A stretch of DNA of 64,000 nt, from the NCBI GenBank assembly GCA_036389455.1, contig DASVPW010000203.1:1-64000 (forward strand), given 5' to 3'. Within the stretch, counting starts at the first letter, position 1; every line of letters begins with the position of its first letter. The DNA is from JAJKJG01 sp036389455 (GTDB taxonomy: Bacteria; Pseudomonadota; Alphaproteobacteria; Rhizobiales; Beijerinckiaceae). This document shows positions 50,859-59,125 of this stretch, one piece after another. The translations under genes were made by a program, and so were the position numbers. The notes under the pieces are model-generated. The model saw only the letters and a list, made by a program, of their open reading frames with translations. It was not told where the DNA came from and ran no database searches.

Positions 50859-52451
50859 ATGCCGGACACGCCCGTCTTTTCCGCCGCCGCCGTCGCGGCG
50901 CCCCATCGGCTCGCCGCCGAGACCGGCCGGGCCGTCCTTGACGAGGGCGGCAACGCCGTCGAGGCGATGGCCGCCATGGCGGCGACGATCGCGGTCGTCT
51001 ACCCGCACATGAACGCGGTCGGCGGGGACGCCTTCTGGCTCGTCCGCGAGCCCGGCGGGCGCGTGCGCGCGATCGAGGCCTGCGGCCCGGCGGGCAGCCT
51101 CGCCACGATCGAGCGCTACCGCGGCAAGGGGCTCGACGCGATCCCGGGACGCGGGCCGGACGCGGCCGTGACCGTCGCCGGCGCCGTCGGCGGCTGGCAG
51201 GCGGCGCTCGACTATGCGCGGTTGCTCGGCGGGCGGATGCCGCTCGCGGCGCTGCTCGCCGACGCCATCCGCTTCGCCCGCGAGGGCTGCCCGGTCTCGC
51301 CGTCCGAGGCCACGGGCAGGCCGAACGAGCCCGAGGCGCTGCGCCAGGCGCCGGGCTTCGCCGAGACTTTTCTGGTCGAGGGCAAGACTCCGGAGGCCGG
51401 CACGATCCGGAAGCTGCCGGCCCTCGCCGAGACTCTTGCGCACCTCGCCGGCGCGGGGCTCGACGACTTCTACCGCGGCGACATAGGGCGGGAGATCGCC
51501 GCCGACCTCGAGCGCATCGGCAGTCCCGTGACCCGGGGCGACCTGGAAAGATACCGGGCCCGCATGGTCGAGCCGCTCTCGGCCCGCTTCCGCGACGCGA
51601 CCCTCCACAACTTCCCGCCGCCGACCCAGGGGCTCGCGGCGCTCCTGATCCTCGGCATCTACGAGCGCCTCGACGTGCGGCGCACCGAGACGGTCGAGCA
51701 CCATCATGGGCTGATCGAGGCCGTGAAGCGGGCCTTTTCCATCCGCGACCGGGTCGTGACCGACCCCCGGCGCCTGCGGCACGATCCGGCGGATTTCCTG
51801 AAACCGGCCGTGTTCGAGCGCGAGGCCGCGCAGATCGACATGCGGCGCGCCGCGCCCTTCCCGCTGCCCAAGCCGGCGGGCGACACGGTCTGGATGAGCG
51901 CGATCGACCGCGACGGCCTCGCCGTGTCCTACATCCAGTCGCTGTACTGGGAATGGGGCTCGGGCTGCGTGCTGCCGCGGACCGGCGTCCACTGGCAGAA
52001 CCGCGGCGCCTCGTTCTCCCTCGACCCGGACGCCGTCAACCCCCTCGAGCCCGGCCGAAAGCCGTTCCACACGCTGATCCCGGCGCTCGCCGCCTTCGAC
52101 GACGGGCGGGTCATGGCCTACGGCTCCATGGGCGGCGACGGGCAGCCGCAGTTCCAGGCCCAGATCCTCTGCCGCTACCTCGACGGGATGGGCGTCGCCG
52201 ACGCGGTCGACGCCCCGCGCTGGCTCCTCGGCCGCACCTGGGGCCAGACCTCGACGACGCTCAAGATGGAGAGCCGCTTCGACGCCCGGATCCTGGAGGG
52301 GCTCGCCCGACTGGGGCATGACGTGGAGGAGCTGGGCATCCCCTACTCCGAGACCTGCGGCCACGCCGGCATGCTGGTGAAGCATCCCCGGGGCGGAAGG
52401 GTCGAGGCGGCCCACGACCCGCGTTCCGACGGCGGCGCGGCGGGAGTGTAG
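50859..52451 (+). CDS. ggt: Gamma-glutamyltransferase family Ntn-hydrolase
   Basis: A 530-residue self-processing hydrolase. The cleavage point that creates the small subunit and its N-terminal nucleophile is Thr343 in GDTVWMSAIDRDGLAVSYIQSL; the usual TTHxS motif is TVWMS here. The large-subunit start AAPHRLAAETGRAVLDEGGNAVEAMAAMAATIAVVYPHMNAVGGDAFWL is typical. There is no signal peptide, so the enzyme is probably cytoplasmic and may cut gamma-glutamyl or amide-type substrates other than glutathione. It lies beside the nitrile hydratase operon in the same direction. Confidence 0.85.
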   Translation: MPDTPVFSAAAVAAPHRLAAETGRAVLDEGGNAVEAMAAMAATIAVVYPHMNAVGGDAFWLVREPGGRVRAIEACGPAGSLATIERYRGKGLDAIPGRGPDAAVTVAGAVGGWQAALDYARLLGGRMPLAALLADAIRFAREGCPVSPSEATGRPNEPEALRQAPGFAETFLVEGKTPEAGTIRKLPALAETLAHLAGAGLDDFYRGDIGREIAADLERIGSPVTRGDLERYRARMVEPLSARFRDATLHNFPPPTQGLAALLILGIYERLDVRRTETVEHHHGLIEAVKRAFSIRDRVVTDPRRLRHDPADFLKPAVFEREAAQIDMRRAAPFPLPKPAGDTVWMSAIDRDGLAVSYIQSLYWEWGSGCVLPRTGVHWQNRGASFSLDPDAVNPLEPGRKPFHTLIPALAAFDDGRVMAYGSMGGDGQPQFQAQILCRYLDGMGVADAVDAPRWLLGRTWGQTSTTLKMESRFDARILEGLARLGHDVEELGIPYSETCGHAGMLVKHPRGGRVEAAHDPRSDGGAAGV

Positions 52452-52526
52452 CGGCCGTCACTCCGGGGGCGGGCGCAGGTCGAGCCCGGAATGACAGCGT
52501 CCGCTGCTATGGCTAGGATCGGCGCC

Positions 52527-53180
52527 ATGAATGAGCATCATCACCATCACCACAGCCACGACCACAGCCACTATCACGAAGGCAGCGAGCTCTCCGAGAT
52601 CGAGCTTCGGGTCCGGGCGCTCGAGTCGATCCTCGTCGAGAAAGGCTACGTCGACCCGGCCGCGATCGATGCCCTCGTCGAGACCTACGAGACCAAGGTC
52701 GGGCCGCGGAACGGAGCGAAGGTCGTGGCGAAGGCCTGGGCCGATCCGGCCTATCGGGAATGGCTCCTCGCCGACGCCACCGCCGCGATCGCGTCGCTCG
52801 GCTTCACCGGGCGCCAGGGCGAGCACATGGTGGCGGTCGAGAACTCGCCGCAAGAGCACAACATGGTCGTCTGCACCCTGTGCTCCTGCTACCCCTGGCC
52901 GGTGCTCGGGCTGCCGCCGGTCTGGTACAAATCGGCGCCCTACCGCTCCCGCGCCGTGATCGACCCGCGCAGCGTGCTCAAGGAATTCGGCGTGGAGCTG
53001 CCGGCGGAGACCCGCATCCGCGTCTGGGACTCGACCGCCGAGGTCCGCTACCTCGTCGTGCCGATGCGGCCCGAAGGCACCGAGGCTTTGAGCGAGGACG
53101 CCCTCGCCGACCTCGTGACGCGGGACTCGATGATCGGCACCGGGCTCGCGTTGAGGCCGGACGAGGTGGCGCGGCCGTGA
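52527..53180 (+). CDS. nthA: Nitrile hydratase subunit alpha, cobalt type, with histidine-rich N-terminus
   Basis: A 217-residue catalytic subunit that hydrates nitriles to amides. The metal motif is VCTLCSC with cysteines 116, 119 and 121; Thr in this motif marks the cobalt type, Ser the iron type. YPWPVLGLPPVWYK follows as usual. The first 19 residues are MNEHHHHHHSHDHSHYHEG, with ten histidines including a run of six, probably able to bind cobalt. It starts at ATG 52527. Its stop overlaps the beta subunit start. Thiocyanate hydrolase gamma is related, but the neighbouring beta and accessory genes favour nitrile hydratase. Confidence 0.92.
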   Translation: MNEHHHHHHSHDHSHYHEGSELSEIELRVRALESILVEKGYVDPAAIDALVETYETKVGPRNGAKVVAKAWADPAYREWLLADATAAIASLGFTGRQGEHMVAVENSPQEHNMVVCTLCSCYPWPVLGLPPVWYKSAPYRSRAVIDPRSVLKEFGVELPAETRIRVWDSTAEVRYLVVPMRPEGTEALSEDALADLVTRDSMIGTGLALRPDEVARP

Positions 53181-53836
53181 ACGGCGCGCAGGACCTCGGC
53201 GGGATGATGGGGTTCGGGCCGATCGGGCGCGAGCCCGACGAGCCCTGGTTCCATGCCGACTGGGAGCGGCGGGCCCTGGGGCTGACCCTCGCCATGGGAG
53301 CGATGGGGGAGTGGGGCCTCGACGCGAGCCGGGCCGCGCGCGAGAGCCTGCATCCGGCCGATTATCTGTCCTCCAGCTATTACGAGATCTGGACCATGGG
53401 CCTCGAGAAGCTCGTCCTGCGCCACGGCCTCGTTACCGAGGACGAGCTGAAGGCCGGCCATGCGCTCTCGCCGCCGAAGCCCGTCGCGCGGGTGCTCAAG
53501 GCGGGGAGCGTCCCGGCCGTGCTCGCCAGGGGCAGCCCGACGGAGCGCCCGGCCGAGCATCCGGCCCGCTTCGCCCTCGGCGACCGGGTCATGGCCCGGG
53601 TCATGCACCCGGCCGGGCATACCCGGCTGCCGCGCTACGCGCGGGGCAAGCGCGGCTTCGTCGAGCGGGTCCACGGGGTCCACGTCTTCCCGGACTCGGC
53701 CGCGGCCGGGCAGGGCGAGAGCCCGCAATGGCTCTACACGGTCCGCTTCTCGGGGCCGGAGCTGTGGGGCGAGGAGGCGGACTCGTCCCTCGTCGTCTCG
53801 ATCGACGCCTGGGAGAGCTACCTTGAGCCTGCCTGA
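53177..53836 (+). CDS. nthB: Nitrile hydratase subunit beta
   Basis: A 219-residue structural subunit. MNGAQDLGGMMGFGPI is the canonical NHase beta start, followed by PWFHADWERRALGLTLAMG and SSYYEIWTMGLEKLVLRHGLVTEDEL. The C-terminal SH3-like barrel includes HTRLPRYARGKRGFVERVHGVHVFPDSAA and SLVVSIDAWESYLEP. It contributes arginines that hold the oxidised cysteines of alpha. GTG start at 53177 overlaps the nthA stop. Confidence 0.95.
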   Translation: MNGAQDLGGMMGFGPIGREPDEPWFHADWERRALGLTLAMGAMGEWGLDASRAARESLHPADYLSSSYYEIWTMGLEKLVLRHGLVTEDELKAGHALSPPKPVARVLKAGSVPAVLARGSPTERPAEHPARFALGDRVMARVMHPAGHTRLPRYARGKRGFVERVHGVHVFPDSAAAGQGESPQWLYTVRFSGPELWGEEADSSLVVSIDAWESYLEPA

Positions 53837-54224
53837 GGGCCTGGGCGCCGCTGCTGCGGCCGTCGCTCCGATCCCGCGCGGCGGCGACGGCGCGCCGGTG
53901 TTTTCCGCGCCGTGGGAGGCGCAGGCCTTCGCCCTGACGCTCGCGCTGCACGGGCGCGGCCTCTTCACCTGGGCGGAATGGGCCGCGGCGCTCGCGGCCG
54001 AGATCAGACGGGCGCAAGCCGACGGCGATCCCGACGACGGCTCGACCTACTACCGCCACTGGCTCGCCGCGATCGAGCGGCTCGCGGCGGAGAAAGGCGT
54101 GACCAGCGCGGCGGCGCTGTCGGCGCGCCGCGAGGCCTGGGAGCGCGCCGCGCACGCGACCCCGCACGGCCGGCCGATCCTCCTGGAGAACGACCCGCTG
54201 GCGGCGCCTCACACCCCGAGATAG
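53823..54224 (+). CDS. Nitrile hydratase accessory/activator protein (P14K-like)
   Basis: A 133-residue protein that resembles the N-terminal half of NHase beta: PVFSAPWEAQAFALTLALHGRGLFTWAEWAAALAAEI and STYYRHWLAAIERLAAEKGV. Proteins of this type act as cobalt-delivering self-subunit-swapping chaperones for the alpha subunit. The TTG start at 53823 overlaps the nthB stop by 14 bp. The stop region overlaps the convergent livF stop by 16 bp. It completes the nthA-nthB-activator set. Confidence 0.9.
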   Translation: MSLPEGLGAAAAAVAPIPRGGDGAPVFSAPWEAQAFALTLALHGRGLFTWAEWAAALAAEIRRAQADGDPDDGSTYYRHWLAAIERLAAEKGVTSAAALSARREAWERAAHATPHGRPILLENDPLAAPHTPR

Positions 54225-54919
54225 GCCTCGCGCAGCGCCTCGTCCCGCGACAGCTCCGCGATCGGGCCCGAGAAGCGGATCTGGCCGCGCTCGATCACGT
54301 GGGCGCGGTCGGAGACGGCGGAGGCGAAGGCGAGGTCCTGCTCGGAGAGCAGCACCGCGATTCCTTCCGCCTTCATGGCGTTGACCGCCCGGGCCATCAA
54401 CTCGACGATCACCGGCGCCAGGCCCTCCGAGGGCTCGTCGAGGAGCACGGCGCGGGGATTGCCCATGAGGGTGCGGGCGATGGTGAGCATCTGCTGCTCG
54501 CCCCCCGACATCTGGCTCGCCCGCCGCCCGCGCATCTCGGCGAGGTTGGGGAAGATCTCGAAGAGGCGCTCGGGCGTCCAGGCGGTGCGGCCGCCGGGCG
54601 CCGCGCGGCGGCCGACCTCGAGGTTCTCGGCGACGGTAAGGTCGGTGAAGATGCGCCGGTCCTCGGGCACGTAACCGAGCCCGAGACGGGCGATGCGATA
54701 GCTCGGCACGCCGGCGATCGAGCCGCCGGCGAAGACGAGGCGCCGGGCGCGGGCCGCGACGAGGCCCATGACGGCCTTCAGCGTCGTGCTCTTGCCGGCG
54801 CCGTTGCGCCCCATGAGAGAGGCGACCTCGCCTGGGCCAAGCGTCAGCGACACGTCGAAGAGGACCTGCGCGCGGCCGTAGAACGCGGACAGGCCCTCGA
54901 CCTCGAGGAGCGCGTTCAT
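54209..54919 (-). CDS. livF: Branched-chain amino acid/amide-type ABC transporter ATPase (LivF)
   Basis: A 236-residue ATPase. LLEVEGLSAFYGRAQVLFDVSL starts the domain; Walker A is GRNGAGKST, then LGLGYVPEDRRIFTDLTVAENL, signature QMSGGEQQMLTIARTL and Walker B AVLLDEPSEGLAP. These are LivF hallmarks. The ATG at 54919 overlaps the livG stop as ATGA. The system is next to nitrile hydratase and amidase genes, so its cargo may be amides or urea-like compounds rather than leucine; this is inference. Confidence 0.9.
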   Translation of the reverse strand: MNALLEVEGLSAFYGRAQVLFDVSLTLGPGEVASLMGRNGAGKSTTLKAVMGLVAARARRLVFAGGSIAGVPSYRIARLGLGYVPEDRRIFTDLTVAENLEVGRRAAPGGRTAWTPERLFEIFPNLAEMRGRRASQMSGGEQQMLTIARTLMGNPRAVLLDEPSEGLAPVIVELMARAVNAMKAEGIAVLLSEQDLAFASAVSDRAHVIERGQIRFSGPIAELSRDEALREAYLGV

Positions 54920-55695
54920 GCCGGAGCCCGGCGCGCGCGGGCTGCGGCGGCAGCGCCCGCCTCGCCGAGATAGACCTCGCGGACCCGGGGGTTCGCGCGG
55001 ACCTCCTCCGGCGTCCCCGCCGCGACGATCTCGCCGCGCACCAGCACGAGGATGCGGTCCGCGTGCGCGAACACCGCGAGCATGTCGTGCTCGGTGAAGA
55101 GCACGCCGATGCGGCGCTCGCGGGCGATTCTCTGGGTCAGCTCCATGAGGGCGGCGCGCTCCCGCGGCGCCATGCCGGCGGTGGGCTCGTCCATGAGGAG
55201 GAGCTTCGGCTCGTTCGCGAGCGCCACCGCGAGCTCGACGCGCTTCACGTCGCCGTAGGCGAGGGTCGAGGAGGCGCGGTCGGCGGTGGCCGCCATGCCC
55301 AGCGGCGCAAGGAGCGCGACCGCCTCGTCGCGGTGCAGGCGGCGGGCGTCCGCGGTCACGCCGCGGGTCTCGCCGGCATGGCTCATGAGCGCCATCTGGA
55401 CGTTCTCGGCGACGGTCATGGACGGGAAGGTCTGGGCGACCTGGAAGGTGCGCCCGACCCCGCGCCTGAATTTTTCGCGCGGCGTCAGAGCCGTGACGTC
55501 CTCGCCGTCGAGGACGACGCGGCCGGCATCGGGCCGGAGCTGCCCGCCGACCATGTTGAAGGTCGTGGTCTTGCCGGCCCCGTTCGGGCCGATGAGGGCG
55601 AGGAGCTCGCCGGGCGCGACCTCGAAGCTCACGTCGCGGGCCGCCACCACGCCGCCGAAGGTCTTGCACAGGCCCTGCACGGCGAGGAGCGTCAT
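54916..55695 (-). CDS. livG: Branched-chain amino acid/amide-type ABC transporter ATPase (LivG)
   Basis: A 259-residue ATPase. LCKTFGGVVAARDVSFEV, Walker A GPNGAGKTT, RTFQVAQTFPSMTVAEN, signature LAYGDVKRVELAVAL and Walker B LLLMDEPTAGMAP are LivG hallmarks. It ends in an alanine/arginine-rich tail (GEAGAAAAARARRAPA). It is coupled to both livF and the fused permease gene by 4-bp overlaps. Confidence 0.9.
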   Translation of the reverse strand: MTLLAVQGLCKTFGGVVAARDVSFEVAPGELLALIGPNGAGKTTTFNMVGGQLRPDAGRVVLDGEDVTALTPREKFRRGVGRTFQVAQTFPSMTVAENVQMALMSHAGETRGVTADARRLHRDEAVALLAPLGMAATADRASSTLAYGDVKRVELAVALANEPKLLLMDEPTAGMAPRERAALMELTQRIARERRIGVLFTEHDMLAVFAHADRILVLVRGEIVAAGTPEEVRANPRVREVYLGEAGAAAAARARRAPA

Positions 55696-57605
55696 GCGCG
55701 ACGGCCGGAAAGGCGCGCCCGGGCCGCCTCGAACGCGCCGACGAGGCCGTTCGGGAAGAGCAGCACCATGGCGATGATCGAGAGCCCCAGAAGCATCCGC
55801 CAGAGTTCTCCCACCCGCAGACAGAGCAGACGCCCGCTCAAGCATAGCTCGAGCTGCGTCAGGGACATGACCTGGTCCTTCAGCGTATGGAGCACGGTCG
55901 CGCCGACGAGGGGACCCATGACGGTCTGGATGCCGCCGAGGAGCACCATGGTCAGCGCGTCGACGGAAACCGGGATGCCGAGCGCCGAGGGATCGATCGA
56001 GCCCTTCAGGAACACGTAGAGCCCGCCGGCGAGGCCTGCGACGGCTCCCCCTAAGATGAAGGCGAGCCAGCGGTGGCGGCGCACGTCGATGCCGACGGCG
56101 TCGGCCCTGAGCTCCGAGTCGCGGGCGGCCCGCAGGGTGTAGCCGAAGGGTGCGTGGATGACGTGGCGCAAGGCCAGCACCGCCGTCGCCGCGAAGGCGA
56201 GCGTGAGGTAATAGTAGACGACCCGGCCCGCGGCCCAGGGCGAGGGCCAGATGCCGACGAGGCCGTTGTCGCCGCCCGTCACCTCGACCCACTGGAACGC
56301 GACCGCGTAAAGAATCTGCGCGGCCGCGAGCGTCAGCATGGCGAGGTAGATGCCGGAGAGCCGGACGATGAAGAAGCCGAACAGCGCGGCGCCGAAAGCG
56401 GCCGCGATGGGGGCGAGCGGCAGCGCGAGCTCCATCGAGACCCCGAGGTGGCGCAGCGCGAGCGCAGCGCCGTAGGCGCCGAGGCCGAAGTAGGCGGCGT
56501 GGCCGAAGCTCACGAGCCCGCCGGTGCCGATCAGGAAATGCAGCGAGAAGGCGAAGAGGCCGAAGATCATCACCTCGGTCGCGACCTTCACGGCATAGGC
56601 ATCGCCGACGAGCGGCAGGACGAGGAGGACGGCGAGGACGGCCGCCACGATCCCCTTCTCGCTTCGCCCCCACGAGCGCAGCGGGCGCCCGAGCGCCGCG
56701 GCGTGCGCGGTGCCCGGCGCCTCGGGGCGGCCGAGGAGCCCGTAGGGGCGCACCACGAGGACGACGCCCATGAGCAGGAACACGAGGACGAGGGTGATCT
56801 TCGGAAAGACCAGGATACCGAAGGCGTTGAGCTGGCCGATGACGAGGGCGGCGAGGAACGCGCCCGGGATCGAGCCCATGCCGCCGACGACCGTCACCAC
56901 GAAGGTCTCGGCGATGACGGAAAGGTCCATGCCGGACTGCGCCGGCGCCTTCGGGATCTGCAGCGCGCCGCCGAGGCCGGCGAGGAACGCGCCGAGGAAG
57001 AGGGTGCCGGTGAAGAGCAGCGCCTGGTTGACCCCGAGCGCGCCGACCATCTCGCGGTCCTGCGTCGCGGCGCGCACCAGCACGCCGAAGCGCGTCTTGT
57101 TGAGGAGGAGCCACAAGGCGCCGAGCACCACCGGCCCGGCAGCGATCAGCACGAGCTCGTAGGAGGGGAACCGACGCCCGAGGATTTCCACGGGCGCGCG
57201 CAGGCCCGGCGCGCGCGGCCCCAAGATGTCCTGCGCCCCAAAGACCTTGATGACGAGATCCTGCACCACGAGCACGACGCCGAAGGTGGCGAGAAGCTGG
57301 AACAGCTCGGGGGCGCGGTAGATGCGGCGCAGCAGCACGACTTCCATGACGACGCCGAGGAAGCCGACGGCGAGCGCCGAGAGGAGGATGCCGGCCCAGA
57401 AGCTCGCCGGCCCGTAGGAGAGGTCGAGGAGGCGCGGCACGATCGTCACGGCGAAGTAGGCGCCGAGCATGTAGAGCGAGCCGTGCGCGAAGTTCACGAT
57501 CCGGGTGACGCCGAACACGATGGTCAGCCCGCTCGCGATGATGAACAGCGACGAGGCGCTGGCGAGCCCGGTCAGGACCTGGGCGAGGACGAAGGAGAGG
57601 TCCAT
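55692..57605 (-). CDS. Fused LivH-LivM ABC transporter permease
   Basis: A 637-residue protein in which LivH (about residues 1-290) and LivM (about 310-637) are one chain. The first half has SGLTIVFGVTRIVNFAHGSLYMLGAYFAV and the EAA-type loop TRFGVLVRAATQDREMVGALG. The second half has GGLVSFGHAAYFGLGAYGAALAL and PFGYTLRAARDSELRADAVGIDVRRHRWLAF. About fifteen helices in all. Near the C-terminus, a segment LELCLSGRLLCLRVGE appears between SLTQ and LWRMLLG, an insertion not usual for LivM. Fusions of this kind occur in other proteobacteria. Confidence 0.88.
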   Translation of the reverse strand: MDLSFVLAQVLTGLASASSLFIIASGLTIVFGVTRIVNFAHGSLYMLGAYFAVTIVPRLLDLSYGPASFWAGILLSALAVGFLGVVMEVVLLRRIYRAPELFQLLATFGVVLVVQDLVIKVFGAQDILGPRAPGLRAPVEILGRRFPSYELVLIAAGPVVLGALWLLLNKTRFGVLVRAATQDREMVGALGVNQALLFTGTLFLGAFLAGLGGALQIPKAPAQSGMDLSVIAETFVVTVVGGMGSIPGAFLAALVIGQLNAFGILVFPKITLVLVFLLMGVVLVVRPYGLLGRPEAPGTAHAAALGRPLRSWGRSEKGIVAAVLAVLLVLPLVGDAYAVKVATEVMIFGLFAFSLHFLIGTGGLVSFGHAAYFGLGAYGAALALRHLGVSMELALPLAPIAAAFGAALFGFFIVRLSGIYLAMLTLAAAQILYAVAFQWVEVTGGDNGLVGIWPSPWAAGRVVYYYLTLAFAATAVLALRHVIHAPFGYTLRAARDSELRADAVGIDVRRHRWLAFILGGAVAGLAGGLYVFLKGSIDPSALGIPVSVDALTMVLLGGIQTVMGPLVGATVLHTLKDQVMSLTQLELCLSGRLLCLRVGELWRMLLGLSIIAMVLLFPNGLVGAFEAARARLSGRRA

Positions 57606-57640
57606 TCAGCCTCTCGGTAGAGGTTGGGCTCCACAAATCT

Positions 57641-57758
57641 CCTCATGCTGAGGTGCGAGGCCGAAGGCCGAGCCTCGAAGCACGCGCCGACGGTTGGGCG
57701 CCTCATCGGCAGGGTGCGTCCTTCGAGGCTCGCCTTCGGCTCGCACCTCAGGATGAGG
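57641..57758. repeat. Dispersed ~118-bp imperfect palindrome, copy 2
   Basis: Ends CCTCATGCTGAGGTGCGAG and CTCGCACCTCAGGATGAGG pair, and the inner arm AGCCTCGAAGCACGC pairs with GGGTGCGTCCTTCGAGGCT. The unit shares ends and the GGCAGGGTGCGTCCTTCGAGG core with copy 1 at 17543-17656. It lies between the fused permease gene and the binding-protein gene of the amide-type importer, again inside a transporter operon. Confidence 0.8.
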
Positions 57759-57794
57759 GGAGTGGTGCATGGCCCGTACAGTGAAGCGCGAACC

Positions 57795-59000
57795 TCACCC
57801 TTTCCTGGCCGCCTTCACCTCTGCCTCGGAGAACATCACGGTCGCGCCGTCGACGTACTTCCAGTTCTTCATGGCGCCCTGGCGGCCTTTCAGGGTGGTC
57901 TCGCCGACCCAGGCGCCGTGGGTCGACTGGTGGTCGAGGCCGCGCATCGCGACCTGGCCGATGACGGTGTCGAACTTCATGTCCTCGAAGGTCGAGATGA
58001 GCTTCTCGGTGTCGGTGCCGCCGGCCTTCTCGATGAGGTCGCGCACCATGTGGACCACCACGTAGCCCAGCAGCGAGCCGAGGCGCGGCGTGTCGTTGAA
58101 CTTCGCCTTGTAGGCGTCGACGAAGGCCTTGTGCTTCGGGTCCTCGATCTGCTCCCAGGGGTAGCCGGTCACGATCCAGCCCTCGGGCGTCTCCTCGCCG
58201 AGCGGCAGGAGGTACTCGGGCTCGCCGCTCAAGAGGCTCGCGACGAGCTTGCCCTCGAACAGCCCGCGGGAGTTGCCCTCGCGCACGAAGGGCGGGAGAT
58301 CGGGCCCGAACAGCACGTTGAAGATCGCGTCGGGCTTCGCCTGCGCCAGCGCGTTGACGGTCGCGCCGGCGTCGACCTTGCCGAGCGCCGGATACTGCTC
58401 GGCGACGATCTCGGCCTTGGGGTTTGCCTCCTTGACGAGGCGCTTGAAGTTCGCGGCGGCCGACTGGCCGTACTCGTAGTTCGGCGCGACGATCGCCCAG
58501 CGGCTCGCGGCCTTCCCCTTCACGGCCTCGACCAGCATCTTGGTCTGCATGAAGGTCGAAGGGCGGACCCTGAAGGTGTAGCGGTTGCCCTGCGCCATGG
58601 TGATGGCGTCGGACAGGGGCTCGGAGGCGAGAAAGAGGGTCTTGCGCTGGTTCGCGTAGTCGGCGACCGCGAGGCCGACGTTCGAGAGAAAAGTGCCGAC
58701 GAGCATCGACACGTTCTCGCGGGTGACGAGCTCCTCGGCGACCCGCGTCGCGTCGCCGGTGGTGCCGCCGTCGTCGCGGATCACGAACTCGAGGCGCCGC
58801 CCGAGCACGCCGCCCTTGCCGTTGATCTCGTCAAGCGCGAGCTGCATGGCGTTGCGGTAGGGCACGCAGAAGGCGGCGAGCCGGGTGTAGGAGTTGAGCT
58901 CCCCGACCTTGATCGGGTCCCGGCCCTGCGCCATCGCCGGCATCGCGCTCGTAGCGGCAAGGCCCGCGAGGACGGTGCGGCGCGAAAGGTCTTGGGTCAT
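57795..59000 (-). CDS. ABC transporter substrate-binding protein (LivK/amide-binding type), Tat signal
   Basis: A 401-residue periplasmic binding protein (type I fold, Peripla_BP_6). A twin-arginine signal is present (LSRRTVLAGLAATSAMPAMA). The mature part starts PIKVGELNSYTRLAAFCVPYRNAMQLALDEINGKGGVLGRRLEFVIRDDGG, as in LivK/AmiC/UrtA proteins. AIVAPNYEYGQSAAANFKRL and LLGYVVVHMVRDLIEKAGG fit the second lobe. It is first in the importer operon, separated from the permease gene by a palindromic repeat. Divergent from the amidase gene. The ligand is unknown; amides are plausible. Confidence 0.88.
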   Translation of the reverse strand: MTQDLSRRTVLAGLAATSAMPAMAQGRDPIKVGELNSYTRLAAFCVPYRNAMQLALDEINGKGGVLGRRLEFVIRDDGGTTGDATRVAEELVTRENVSMLVGTFLSNVGLAVADYANQRKTLFLASEPLSDAITMAQGNRYTFRVRPSTFMQTKMLVEAVKGKAASRWAIVAPNYEYGQSAAANFKRLVKEANPKAEIVAEQYPALGKVDAGATVNALAQAKPDAIFNVLFGPDLPPFVREGNSRGLFEGKLVASLLSGEPEYLLPLGEETPEGWIVTGYPWEQIEDPKHKAFVDAYKAKFNDTPRLGSLLGYVVVHMVRDLIEKAGGTDTEKLISTFEDMKFDTVIGQVAMRGLDHQSTHGAWVGETTLKGRQGAMKNWKYVDGATVMFSEAEVKAARKG

Positions 59001-59125
59001 CCGTCAGCTCCCGTTCGAACCGTCCGGACGGTAGCACAGGCGGGAAGCGCGGCAACGCCCTCTTGCGCAAAGCCGCGCGGAGGGGTTCTGTCGCAGCCCC
59101 GTCCCTGAAAAGGCCTCGGCGAACG

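Noticed and set aside
57624..59108. A 494-residue plus-strand frame opposite the binding-protein gene
   Set aside because: It is the complement of a gene with clear periplasmic binding protein motifs and includes the palindromic repeat; no protein features.
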